Assembly (NCBI GenBank): GCA_019633425.1
Contig: WSUB01000064.1
Location: 124,001-188,000 of the forward strand
From: Tulasnella sp. 424
Taxonomy: Eukaryota; Basidiomycota; Agaricomycetes; Cantharellales; Tulasnellaceae
DNA: 64,000 nucleotides
Direction: 5' to 3'
The position numbers and the translations under genes are program-made. The notes beneath the pieces are model-generated. The model saw nothing but the letters and a program-made list of their open reading frames with translations, was not told the origin of the DNA and ran no database searches. Shown here piece by piece: positions 23,801 through 35,077 of the stretch. Every line of letters starts with the position of its first letter. Within the stretch, counting starts at the first letter, position 1.

Positions 23801-25307
23801 GGTCTTGTGAGGGGGAGGTCTTCATCGAGGCGGGCAATGCTTGAGTGTGGGGGTGTTAGAAGGATGTAGGGTAGAGGTTGGTTGATTAGATGGTGGTTGC
23901 GCCGGTGTGCTAGTGGTGATGGAGCTGTACATGCTTTGTGCTGGGCATTCCCCATATATACAATGAAGGAAAAGAATGAAGAAGATGAAGAAGAGAAGAA
24001 GAAGACAAGAAAAGCGGAGCGGGAGAGGAAAGGCCGCGGCCTTTAATGTACAGGTTAAGGTGGGAGGTGGAGAGGAGGTGTAGAACATCTAGTAGAGGGG
24101 TATAACAGGAGGTAGCCAGGAGCGGACTTGACAAGGAGAGCAAGAAACGAAACAAACAGGAGGATAGGGGTGTGTGTGTGTGTGTACAGAAGTAGAAGGA
24201 GGAGGTGGGCTGTGGGGCGGAGAAGGGTAGGGGAGCAGCTTCGCGGAAAGATGTCAATTTTGGGGGGTGCGTACCGGGTTCGCTCCTCAGAGCAGTGCCT
24301 TCTGTTGCTGGCGTTTGCTATCTTTCACTGGCTCAGTGGCGTTGTCCGGAGTGTGGAGCGGGAAGCGTCGCGTTTCCCGGATGTAGTCCAAGGTGAGGGG
24401 AATTGCGGCGGGATCAGATAGAAGCGTGCTCAGTTGCGTCGGACTGAAAGTTTGATCGACTCTGTGTTTCTTAGCGCCTCCCATAGCCGCGTGTGTTGGT
24501 TGATGTATCGTGAGCATAAAAGGAGGTAGTGTTCGACCGTCTCCTTCCTGTCTCCGCAAGCCACGCAGGTTGCCGGTTCTTTCTTGGTGAATCTATGGAG
24601 ATAATGCTTTAGCGCTACATGACCTATCCTTAGCTGGACAATGATGCTGCACCCTCATCTTTGGGAGCATGGAGAGGATCCGCATCGTCTTCGTCGCCGT
24701 CAGTCCTCTTACCCGTCTGGGTCTCTCGCCCGCTTCCCCTGGCCTGGACGGTCCTGTTGGTCGCACAGAGAATTTCTTGATGGCTTCGCGTGTTGCCGCT
24801 AGGGACGCATCAGTTCGAAAGGGTTAGCATAAGATCTCGCCAGGGTGCAGGGGGTTCAATGAGGGGGTGCAGTCGCATCCTTTGCTCGCTTGTTCACCGC
24901 CTCGTTGCCTGGGATGCCCTCGTGTCCTGGTAGCCAGATTAGTACAATGTCCAGGTCAGAACGGTGGCGTCTTATCCTTCCGAGTTTCTTGTGGATCTTG
25001 GCTGAGATGTACTGGCCGGGTTGGGGCTTGGGTCTTGACGCAAGGGCAGTGATGGCGGCTTGGTTGTCCAGGTAGATGGCGCAGTGCGAGGCGTACGGTG
25101 GGAGTCTCTCCGCTAGTTCAAGGGCAAGGTAGATACCGATCAGTTCAGTTCAAATACCGTATGGCGCTCTGGGAGGTCCCGGTGCGTCCTTAGGGATCTG
25201 CGGTTTCAGAGGTCAACTGCTGCCGCTCCGACTCCCATCTGGTTACTCATGCGTTGAAGAAAGCGGCTGATGCCCGTCAGCGACTCAAGCTTCTTGAAGC
25301 CGCGTGA
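20833..25307 (+). pseudogene. K2: kinase-TPR gene disrupted by frameshift and LINE insertion
   Basis: Exons corresponding to K5 are at 20833-20926 (approximate), 20978-21286, 21356-21415, 21472-21654, 21706-21780, 21839-22105, 22164-22370 and 22425 onward. Kinase motifs are kept: EFHGGHAAVSKAF, VAVKKSR, CHGDLKS, ITDFGSARR, RWAAPELL. About eight 40-residue TPR units follow. Two lesions are visible. Exon 1 lacks one C relative to K6 (ggccgatccg against ggcccgatccg), so the frame from ATG 20833 reaches a TGA; translation could begin at the ATG at 20987. In the last TPR a 1673-bp LINE fragment follows 23572, so the frame ends at 23630 with a foreign tail; the native end resumes at 25246 and stops at 25305-25307. 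Probably a pseudogene; a shortened kinase-TPR product cannot be excluded. Confidence 0.8.
23573..25245 (-). mobile_element. 5'-truncated LINE (non-LTR retrotransposon) fragment inside K2
   Basis: Read on the minus strand, about 25205-24855 encodes an RNase H domain: GVGAAAV, ELIGIYLALELAERLPP, IYLDNQAAITALAS and IWLPGHEGIPGNEA are plain, interrupted by stops and small frameshifts. A C-terminal region with CGDRKETVEHY follows, then a long 3' region. The 3' end at low coordinates is A-rich on the element strand (plus strand atttttcttttgttttctttt). The 7-bp direct repeat CTCATGC flanks it (23566-23572 and 25246-25252). 5' truncation within RNase H, an A-rich end and a short target duplication are standard marks of LINE target-primed insertion. 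No reverse transcriptase remains, so it is not autonomous. Confidence 0.9.
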
Positions 25308-26444
25308 GGTCTCTCCCGGACAGTCGAGAGTAAGTCGTGTGGTCATGCAATGTACAAATCGTAACGCTACGTGCTCTGCTGCTCAACTGATTCATTGTTT
25401 TATGTAATCTCTGAATGTCGATCAAATCAAATAATGGAGCAACCATTTGAAGGAGCTCGAAACTGCGTCACGTGATTGTGGACATAGGCAACCCACCAGG
25501 GCCGCACGGTCTAACTCCATTTCGTATGTGTATGTGTGGCTCGTCAAGGAGCTCCGGCTGAGAGACGATAAGGTTGCTACGCGATTTTGACGAGGCGATG
25601 AGCGGTTGGAGGAGTTGGATGTAAAGACAAAGGAATAGTGGGCGGGATTGGAACGGAACGGGGACGGGAGGCGACAAAGAAGGAGGGAATCCCGAATTAT
25701 GAGTCATCTCAGGAACGGGGGGTAGTAAATAAAAGGGCGCATTGAACATGTGTACGACACATGGTATTGAAAGTACGGGACAATCGAAAGAGAAATATAA
25801 TAGTATAATAATCAGGTGAACGGCGCGGTGGGGGTCGGAAGTTGGAAGGCGCGGTTGTTGGAAGGCGAAAGTGGAGGTGGAAGGACCCGGTGACGAATAC
25901 GCGGTGGCGTGCCTGTGCAGAGGACCCCGATCGCTGGTAAAACGGGGTCATTTCCCCTGGGGAGTGACCTTGGCGAGTAAGGTCATGAAGGTTTTAGATT
26001 GAGAGACAAATAGTGTACAAACATCGGTGAACTACTGACACGTCACATGTCCTCCCAACCCGACGTATAGTTAAAACCCCGACTTCCTAGAGGCCCGCTA
26101 GGAAGGAGTGTGTATCCTGCCACGCCGAATTGTTTGAGATACTCATTTCAAGCAATAAGGCCTCAGCTTCGTCACCTAGACTTGTAAGGAAAATCCCATG
26201 AAACACTCTCAAGTGAAGTCTGGAACGCGTGCAGGGCAACCAACCCCCTGCAGCCCTCTGACTCGACGCAAACTGAGAGGTAGCGATGCTTTGAGCACTC
26301 CGGGCGTTTTTTAAGACTCGCCGATTACCTCCTCTTCCTCCATAAAACCTCTTCTCTTGCTTCCCCCTACCTCCCAGGCTCTCGGACACTCACCGCGGAC
26401 CGTCGACCCTCAGTATCACTCATACCCTCTCCGCTAAGCACCTG
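25308..26444. other. K2-K3 intergenic region
   Basis: 25308-25440 is the common kinase 3' flank (ggtctctcccggacagtcgag). 25450-26085 matches nothing else in the window and has no recognisable protein; open frames there are short and low in complexity. 26090-26444 is the conserved kinase upstream module leading to the K3 start. Confidence 0.45.
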
Positions 26445-29400
26445 ATGGAAGAAGAAAGGGACTCTGCCAGCAATGCTCATTCGCCCGGATCCGACACAAG
26501 TTGTTCGTGCAGTGGATTCAAGCTGAGCGCCAAGTTGGTGCGTCACGTCAGAAGTTTTGAAGTTTAATTCTAATGATCAATCGCTCGTGCTCGTAGAGGG
26601 CGAGGATGGAAAAACTTGAGAAATGGCGAATTCGTCCTTTTTCGATCAGATTCCCAAAAGGCGCCCACGAATTTCAGGGAGGGCATGCGACAGTATCAAA
26701 GGCTTGCCTGTCTTACGGCGGGAACGGTGGCGACGACACGGACGAGGATGATGAGAAGGAAGAGGAGTACGACGACGACGAAGTTAGCGACAAGGACGAA
26801 GACGTTTGCAACGAAGACGAAGAGGAAGAACAGGAACAAGAACAAGAACATAGTTGGAGCGAGTCGCACAACTCGGAGGGAGGTCTGGAGTCGGATGGTC
26901 GGTCCTCTGGGTCCGGTGACCGTGTTCGAGATGCTGCGGACCGCCGACGGGGCGGTGAAGGGGAGCTTAATGACGAAGAAAAAGATGCCGAAGAGGAGCA
27001 CTGGTCTGATAGTGACGACCTCGGGTGCGGAGAGGTCAGTGGCCGTCGATTCTCTGCTCCTTTAGAAAAACTGCTGAGCGGATTTCGAATCCCAATTTCA
27101 AAGCTCGTAGCAGTAAAGAAGTCGAGGATAGGAGATAATAAGGATCTAGAGCAAGTACTGGGAGTAAGTATGCTCCGTTTAATCACGTAAAGGTTCTAGC
27201 AGGAGCTAAGCTCTTCCAGTTGGCACTCAGGGAAACGGAATTCCTAGTTGGACTTGATCATGAAAACATCGTGGAGCTCAAGGGGTTCGTCGAAGACCTA
27301 TCAAAGGATATAATCTGGCTAGTATTCCCTTGGGCACAGAATGGCAGTTTGAAGGACTTTGTCGCTTCACGAGATTGGGAAATTCCAGAGCGGGTCGCGT
27401 TGGTAAGGCCAAGAGACTCCTTTTTGAACCAACGCTGATAATCTGTACTCCAGATCGACGACGTGATACAAGGGTTGGAATACCTCCATAGCCAAGAGCC
27501 ACCCATATGCCATGGCGACCTCAAGTCGGTAAGCTCCAGTCATGCCGTGATAATACGCATAACAGACTGAGCCCTCAGCAATGCAGCCCAACGTATTAGT
27601 AAACTCGGAACACCGCGCGGTTATTACAGACTTTGGCTCTGCTCGTCGGCTCACACAACATGATTCCAACAGACAAACGGAGCCGGTTCAAAACCAACCA
27701 CAGTCGTTAACGTTTCAAGCGTCGTTCTGCGCCACGAGCAACACCATAACCCTAACGGGGAATAAGTACACCCTTCGATGGGCCGCTCCAGAGCTGCTAA
27801 ATGACGACCAAATGGGCCTCTGGAGTGATATATGGGCATTCGGGTGGATAGCTTATGAGGTGAACCTGTAAATTTGAACATGATGGGCAGACGAGGCTTA
27901 CAGAGTAGCTCCGAACCAGGTCATGACCAATTCCATCCCCTTTGAAGAAGTCCCGGTGGACGCTATTGTTGTCGAACGCGTCATCAAAGGAGACCTTCCG
28001 TCCGTCACGGACCATGCTCGCGCGACGTTGCTTCGGGAACTTTGCTCCCTGATGGTCATGTGTTGGAACAGCAATCCCAGCGAAAGACCAACGGCGGAAT
28101 ACTGTCGAAGGGCCATCGATTGGATGGTGAGTTGTGCTGGTTTAGAGTTAATGAGACGCGATTGACCCATTACTATGCTGTAGCCGAAAATCGTTCCAAA
28201 CGCAACACACGGACCCGCTACAACAGTCTCCACTATCCACTCGCCTGAGCTTCTAATGCAACTGGGATACATGTACCACCGGCAGAGTGATAACGTGAAT
28301 GCGCTGGATTCCTTCAAAGAGGCTCTGCAGATGTATACGGACATTGGTGACGAGGAAGGCCGAGCCTTTGCTCTGTGGGGTCTCGCCGAGGTTTATCGGG
28401 TTAGAAACGAGTACGGCGAGGCCATCGCGCACTACTCCGAGGTCCTGCAGATCCGTACCGACATCGACGACAGGCGAGGCAGAGCCAACGCTCTGTGGGG
28501 TCTCGCTGACGTGCATCGGCTTCGAAACGAGTACAGCGAGGCCATCACCCTCTACTCCGAGGCCCTGCAAATCCGTACCGACATCGGCGACAGGCAAGGC
28601 AGATCCTCTGCTCTGTGGGGTCTCGCCTCTGTGCATCAAGCTCGAAACGAGTACAGCGAGGCCATCACACTCTACTCCGAGGGGCTGCAAATCTGTACCG
28701 ACATCGGCGACAGGCAGGGCAGAGCCGAGGCTCTGTGGGGTCTCGCTGAGGTCCATCGGCTTCGAAGCGAGTACAGCGAGGCCATCGCGCTCTACTCCGA
28801 GGTCTTGCAAATCCGTACCGACACCGGCAACAGGCAAGGCAGAGCCTCTGCTCTCTGGGGTCTCGCTGACGTGCATCGGCTTCGAAGCGAGTACAGCGAG
28901 GCCATCGCGCTCTACTCCGAGGTCCTGCAAGTCCGTACCGACATCGGCGATGGACAAGGCACAGCCGACGCTCTGTGGGGTCTCGCTGAGGTGCATCGGC
29001 TCCAAAAAGAGTACAGCGAGGCCATCAAATTCTACTCCGCAGCCCTCAGAATCCGTCCCGACATCGGCGACAGAACGGGCCAAGCCTCCGCTCTGTCAGG
29101 TCTCGCCCAAGTGCATCAGCTTCGAAGCGAGTATCACAACGCCATCATACTCTACTCAGAGGCCTTAAAAATCCGCCCCGATATCAGCGATACACGAGGC
29201 AAAGCCAACGCTCTGTGGGGTCTCGCTAAGTTGTATCTGGATCGACAAGAGTACAGCGAGGCCATCGCGCTCTACTCCGAGGTCCTGCAAATTCGTACTG
29301 AAATCGGCGACAGGCAGGGCAGAGCCGACGCTCTGTGGGGTCTCGCTGAGGTACATCGGCTCCAAAACGAGTACAGCGAGGCCATCAAACTCTACTCCGC

Positions 29401-30946
29401 GGCCCTCGAAGTCCGCCCCGACATCGCCGACAGAACAGGCCAAGCCTCCGCTTTATCAAGTCTCGCTCAAGAGCATCAGCTTCGAAACGAGCATCGCGAC
29501 GCCATTATACTCTACTCCGAGGCCTTGAAAATCCGCCCCGATATCAGCGATACGCGAAGCAAAGCCAACGCTCTGTGGAGTTTCGCTCAGTTGTATATGG
29601 ATCGACAAGAGTACAGCGAGGCCATAAGACTCTACTCCAGTGCCCTGCAAATCCGCACTGACATCGGCGATAGGCAGGGCAGAGCCGACGCTCTGTGGGG
29701 TCTCGCTGAGGTGCATCGGCTCCAAAACGAGTACAACAAGGCCATCAAGCTCTACTCCGAGGTCCTGCAAATCCGTACCGACATCCGCGATGGGCAAGGC
29801 ACAGCCAACGCTCTGTGGGGTCTCGCCTCTGTGCATCGGCTCCAAAACGAGTATAGCGAGGCCGTCAAACTTTACTCCGCGGCCCTCGAAGTCCGTTTCG
29901 ACACCGGCGGCAGAACAGGCCAAGCCTCCGCTCTGTCAAGTCCCGCTCAAGAGCATCAGCTCCGAAATGAGTATAACGACGCCACCATACCCTGCCCCGA
30001 CGCCCTGAAAATTCGTCCCGATACCAGCGACAAACAAGGCAGAGCCAACGCCCTGCGGGATCTCGTTCAGTTGCATCTGGATCGACAAGAGTACAGCAAG
30101 ACCATCACACTCTACTCCGAGGTCCTACAAATCCGTACTGACATCGGCGATAGGCAGGGCAGAGCCGACGCTCTGTGGGGTCTGGCTGAGGTGCATCGGC
30201 TTCAAAACGAGTACAACGAGGCCATCAAGCTCTACTCCGAGGCCTTGCAAATCCGTACCGACATCGGCGACAGGAAAGGCAGAGCTGACGCTCTGTGGGG
30301 TCTCGCTGGCGTGCATCGACTTCGAGACGAGTACAGCGAGGCCATCGTGCTCTACTCCGAGGACCTGCAAATCCGTACCGACATCGGCGACATGCAAGGC
30401 AGAGCCTCTGCTTTATGGGGTCTCGCTGACGTGTATCAGCTTCGAGAGGAGTACAGCGAGGCTATCACACTCTACTCCGAGGTCCTGCAAATCCGTACCG
30501 ACATCGGCGACAGGCAAGGCAGCGCTGACGCTCTGTGGGGTCTCGCCTCTGTGCATCGGCTTCGAAACGAGTACAGCCAGGCCATCGCGCTCTACTCCGA
30601 GGACCTGCAAATCCGGACCGACATCGGCGACAGGCATGGCAGAGCCAACGCTCTGTGGGGTCTCGCCTCTGTGCATCGGCATCGAAACGAGTACAGCGAA
30701 GCCCTCGCGCTCTACTCCCAGTACCTGGAAATCTGTACCGACATCGACGACAAGGAAGGCAGAGCCTACGCTCTAAAGGGTCTTGCCGACATTCACCGCC
30801 ACCAGAATCACCACGATGATGCGATATCTATGTACGAACAAGCCGCTGAACTATTTGAACAATCTGGAAACCGGAATGCAGCCGCCCGTGCGTTGAAGAA
30901 AGTGGCCGGTGCCCGTCGGCGACTCAAGCTTGTTGAAGCCGCATGA
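26445..30946 (+). CDS. K3: kinase-TPR fusion protein, intact, long TPR array
   Basis: Exons 26445-26537, 26597-27034, 27104-27163, 27220-27402, 27454-27528, 27587-27859, 27920-28126 and 28184-30946 splice to 1363 codons in frame. The N-terminal region leads to a Gly-rich segment (EFQGGHATVSKA), then an unusually long acidic insert full of Glu and Asp (about 26740-26860), then LVAVKKSRI (beta-3 lysine), REAEF-like ALRETEFLVGLDHENI (helix C), CHGDLKS, ITDFGSARR and RWAAPELL. About 21 TPR units of 40 residues follow, then the conserved cap (YEQAAELFEQSGN ... LKLVEAA). The kinase resembles the tyrosine-kinase-like fungal group; Ser/Thr or Tyr specificity cannot be told. Intron 2 (27035-27103) is 69 nt and open, so retention would keep the frame. 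Predicted cytosolic signalling or recognition protein; function unproven. Confidence 0.85.
28330..30770 (+). repeat. K3 TPR array, about 20 x 120-bp direct repeats
   Basis: The 120-bp unit encodes a 40-residue TPR with the core ALWGLAEVHRLRNEYSEAI. Units differ mostly at a few codons: after GRA, after GLA, after VHR, after EAI, after YSE and after QI. A subset with RPDI and LSGLAQ forms an alternating higher-order pattern (about 29040-30060). Confidence 0.9.
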
Positions 30947-31324
30947 GGTATCTCCCGGACAGTCGAGAGTAAATAGGATCTTACGTGTTGTCCTGCCGCT
31001 AATGCCGTGTGATCATGCAATGTATCAATCGTAACCCTACGTGTTGTGCTGCTCAACGAATGTATTGTTTTATGTACTCTCAAGACGATTGCTGCAAGTG
31101 TTTCAATCTCCTTGCCCACTTAGCATCCTGACGCCGTTCATTGATAGGCTTTGACAATGGATCTGCATGCCCGCCTTAATATAAGAGGATGGTTCAGCTT
31201 ACCACTTTCAGTTATTAAGATGGGGTTATTTACGTATGAGGCGAGTGAAAGGCTTGCCTTCGAAGGACACATAGAAACCTGAGCTCTCATCTCGAAATCG
31301 TATCACACAACCTAACCCATCACC

Positions 31325-31576
31325 ATGCCTTTCCTCCGAAGCTTTGACGACAACCAACCCCCACCGACGCAGGCGGAATCGGGCCAGCTCCACAAAGCAT
31401 CCCCTCTGAACGAGCAAATTGCCAAGGTCACTAACACCTTCAGCGACAACCAGTCCCCTGCGGACGGTGACTGTCCCAACGCATCTGTCGCAGCCATACT
31501 AGGCACTCTCGCCGGTGCCGCTGACCCAACGTCAGGAGACAAACTAAATTGGCTGGAACACGAGATGAGGTCTTGA
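31325..31576 (+). CDS. short open frame of 83 residues, unknown
   Basis: Begins MPFLRSFDDNQPPP and ends WLEHEMRS, Pro/Gln/Ser-rich. No domain is recognised. The context around ATG (cccatcaccATGCC) and a tataag word about 145 bp upstream (31179) look like a fungal gene start, so this may be the 5' piece of a lost gene. The paralogous copy at 37828 is frameshifted relative to it. 30947-31324 is the common kinase 3' flank followed by its possible promoter. 31577-32190 holds no supportable gene. Confidence 0.35.
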   Translation: MPFLRSFDDNQPPPTQAESGQLHKASPLNEQIAKVTNTFSDNQSPADGDCPNASVAAILGTLAGAADPTSGDKLNWLEHEMRS

Positions 31577-32189
31577 GATAGCTGGTCTGAAGAGCCGGGA
31601 ATTTGATAGGGAGAGTTTGACGAAGGGAATCGCCAATAGTTGGCGCCGTTTCCACACCTTTCGACCGTCGGATCGGAATTTGCTCACCCTCTCTGAAAAT
31701 AGTCTCGCGACACCTCAAGACAGGGTTGTAAGACCTATGAACAGGATGAAGAGCTCGTCCAAGACAGACGTTCGAGAGGAGTAAGCTTCTCCTGGCAATT
31801 TTGCACATTCGCCGGAACCAGTCGCATAGGCTCCTCGCTGGGTTGGAAACAGATCTCGGCCTGCAGTAGGCATGCCTAGATCGGGTAACTCGTCTTGGCG
31901 AATGTTGGGGAAGATAAATGTCATTTACATCGATCGTCCAATTCACGTCTCTTGCTCCGATGTCCGCTGTTCACAATGCGCGGCTGTGAGGTCAAAGTCC
32001 CGCCATTTCTGCTTCGACGCGACTCTCAGGAGGCGTCGCCCTGACCCACGTTCTTACAACCCAGACGACGATAGTATACAATTACACAGAGATGCATTCG
32101 TCCAATTCTGCAGGGGCAAAGGGACCAAGAGGGTTAGTTCGACCAAAAGGATTCGATTCAACACTGCGCTCCTGACCTTAGATATTCTA

Positions 32190-33210
32190 ATTACCATAGT
32201 AACTTTCTGCTCAAGTTCCACTGATCCTCTTCGTCCTCCAAGACGAGGTTCAAAGTAGTATCGTGTGCTGAAATTGTTCGTTGACGTCTCGAAATGTTGG
32301 TGTTGAACTCGAAGCTGTCGGAGAAACAGTCGGATTGGAATCGATTCGCCTAGACGGAGGAAGTGGGTCGGTAAGAATCAGAGCATACTGAGGAGGGAGG
32401 GAGACAACGAGAAACAACGCACCTCTTACGGGTGCACCATCCATGATTTCAACCTTGGTTGTCGTCTCGCTCTCGGTACACTAATCCGGTACTCGCTCCC
32501 GTCCTTTCTCGTCAAACAATGATAGTTCCGCATGCTTGATCCTGATTCAGACGAGGGGAAAATAGATTTTTTGTCGACAATCACGTCTTTATGATGGTAT
32601 TCTAGGGGACGGGGTAGCTTTAGAACTTGACAATCTGAGAGAAAGAGGGAACGGGCGGCGTACTTCGGCTTGTTATACTCAAACCCGAAATTGCACGCGA
32701 GCGTCACACCGACCTCCATTTGATGAAATTATTCCTGTTTGGTGGTGTACGATACGAATGGACCTAGCGGTCCCTTTCTTTCGCTTCGGTAAAACAACGA
32801 GCAAATCGTCACCTGAATAAAGTACCTGTGGCAAAGGGGACCCTTAGTTCCCAGTCCAATCTTTACCGGCGAGAAGTGATGTGAACTGGAAGAGAAAAGT
32901 GAGCGACTTTACCTCGACATTTATACCCTGATAACTCTCCGACTGCTTCACGACGTTCTGGAAATCGAAGTCGAATGTCTGGGCTTGTCGCATTTCTCCG
33001 AGTGTACCGAGTTCTTGGGGCGAGGGGGGTTTATATATAGTGATCGCCTTGGTCGTAGAAGTACTGCACTATACAGGCTGAAATCACGTTCTCGGTCAGT
33101 ATCTATGTATACCTCAGATACAGAGGAGTCATATTAGCCGCACCTCACGATCTCGACTTGAATCCCACTCGGGGACGGCAATTTCGTTCCTGACCAAGGG
33201 TCCGCGACGC
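32190..33210 (-). pseudogene. VPS26-like retromer subunit pseudogene, copy 1
   Basis: On the minus strand, pieces in order match the arrestin-like retromer subunit Vps26: GTKLPSPSGIQVEIV, a FYDQGDHY block, ELGTLGEMRQAQTFDFDF followed by ESYQGINVE (about 33000-32920), EVGVTLACNFGFEYNKPKY (about 32717-32660), KDVIV, then EIMDGAPVRG and FRDVNEQF (about 32450-32270). Intron-like gaps separate them. Frameshifts break the TRYYLNLVL region and the junction before QELG, and an in-frame stop follows the FYDQGDHY block. Intact Vps26 is around 300 residues; no complete frame exists here. The N-terminal exons are not recognised. Confidence 0.7.
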
Positions 33211-34420
33211 CCATTTATCCTTCATAGACGACTTTGCAGGTCTGGCGTTGGCCTGTTAGGATATGAGCTACGACTTTGACCACTAAGAAGGTGCCGTTGC
33301 ACGATGTGAGGCGAGCTTCGCGGTGTAAGGCATCCGCGATTCGATGGGAGGTCGGACGGTGGTGACCAGCAACATGGTATTGCTAATGATATGGACAGAT
33401 ATACATGACGTGTGAGGGGCTTGAGGGCAGGTATGGCATGACTAGTGAGCTGGTGAAGGTGAAGTGAAGGGGTAGCTGGAATGTGGACGGAGTGAGCGAC
33501 GTCGTGCAGTGAAAGAAACGGAGGACCCAACCGCCAAGGCCGAATAAGGTCGTGCCTTGGGCGATCATTTAAGTCACCATTGATGGATTCTAAACACCTC
33601 CCCGCTCCGTCAATTGATGCGCCATATAGGAACAAGGCTCGAGGTCGTGTATTGCACGGGTGGACGGCGTTTATATTATCTCTTGGCCGTCATGCGGATC
33701 CTTTGGCCCCATGAAGTCGAGAGGCCTTTCGAGGATCAACTCCTCGAGTCCTTTCTTCCAGTCCACTGGCAGGCTTGGGGTTGGACACAGCCCTGGGTAC
33801 AAGTTGCGGCTTCCGTGGTGCGGTTTTCAATTCTTTCCCGTTTTGACCTTACGGACGAGGACTCCGGAAGCAAATATTTCTGACCGAGTCTCCCCTCGCA
33901 GAGTGACCCTTCGGGTGGTAGTAAGATAGCCCGGCATTTCGGCGCTGCCATTTGGTACCTTGCGGAGGCCTAAGTGATATTGTAGACCCAACATGAAGAC
34001 CTGGCGCGCGCCGAGACTCACAATTGCCCTTGGAGGCCTGGGCGTGTCCGACAGGTCGACCTTCAACGCATGTGACGCGTGACAAACCCTGTTAGTCACG
34101 ATTCACCCGCCGCGACAGCTTGCCTTCAACCACAACGGGACAGTCCTTTGCTCCACTGAGCCCTTTCCTCCTCGCAGCCAAAATGACTTGGTACTTTAAT
34201 CCTTCCACGCCGAATTGTTGAGAGGCTCATTTCGAGCAATAAGGCCTCAGCTTCATCACTGAGACTTGAAGGAAGATTCACGGAGAACTCCAAAATAAGT
34301 CTGGGGCACGTGCAGGGCAACCAACCCTGCAGCCTTTGTCTCAACGCACACTGCGAGGTAGCGATGCTGTGAGCACTCCGGGCCTGTTTTAAGACCCGCC
34401 GATTCACCTCCTCTTCCTTA
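33211..34420. other. VPS26-relic / K4 intergenic region
   Basis: No gene seen. 33211-33600 is shared with 39690-40060 (copy 2 of the block). From about 33600 the sequence joins the conserved kinase upstream module, ending at the insertion site of the 34421 element. Confidence 0.4.
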
Positions 34421-34976
34421 CAGCGTTGTTCGAAACCTTTGTCCGCGCGTAAAAAAAATCGAAATGACAGCCCTGCCGCACACACCTCACCTCATCGCAT
34501 TCTGTAGCTTATTTTCGACATATATTTGCTGTACATGTGTAGTCCAAATACGGGAGTGATAATCTCGTGGAATCACGTAGTGATGCCTTCGTTGCAAGCT
34601 GCGTCGTTCAGCAGCCAAACTCCCCTCACATCATACCGCAAGGATCACGGCAGTAAAGCACATGAAGAAGATATATAAAGGCTAATAGAAGCATTATAAT
34701 GTAAACCCAGAGCAATATATAGTGGACTTGGGCAGTAGCGCATGGGTCGTGCCCTTTTTGGGCTGCCTCATAAAGTGACCGTCTCTCAGCTCTGTTTTCA
34801 CCTATTCGGCCTGACTCCTTCATAGAAACGCGCTATTAGCACTCTATATCACAATTATATAAATATTTGTATTGCTAGTATAGCAAATTACATTGGGGGA
34901 GCTGTGTCGCGCGGAGGCACAAATAGTTTGCGGCGGTTTTTTTTCGACGCGCGGACAAGGTGTTCGAACAAGGGTG
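34421..34976. mobile_element. 556-bp non-autonomous inverted-repeat element upstream of K4
   Basis: The ends CAGCGTTGTTCGAAACC and, reversed, CACCCTTGTTCGAACACC form imperfect inverted repeats of about 29 bp reaching GTCCGCGCG. TA flanks both sides (34419-34420 and 34977-34978). The empty site is present upstream of K2 (20723-20740, cttccttagtgaaaacc). The interior is AT-rich and has no transposase. Tc1/mariner-type by TA duplication. It splits the conserved promoter module of K4 about 100 bp before its start codon. Confidence 0.75.
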
Positions 34977-35077
34977 TAGTGAAATCCTCTCTTGCTTCTC
35001 CTACCCCCCAGGCTCTGGACACTCACCGCTGGCCATCGACCCGTTGCATCACTCGCTCCCTCTCCGCTAAGCCCTTG

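Noticed and set aside
23822..24257. Ser/Leu/Phe-rich minus-strand open frames resembling membrane peptides
   Set aside because: They lie in the pyrimidine-rich 3' part of the LINE insert and reflect base composition.
31440..31946. 168-codon minus-strand open frame
   Set aside because: No recognisable motif, and the duplicated block near 38080-38420 does not preserve it.
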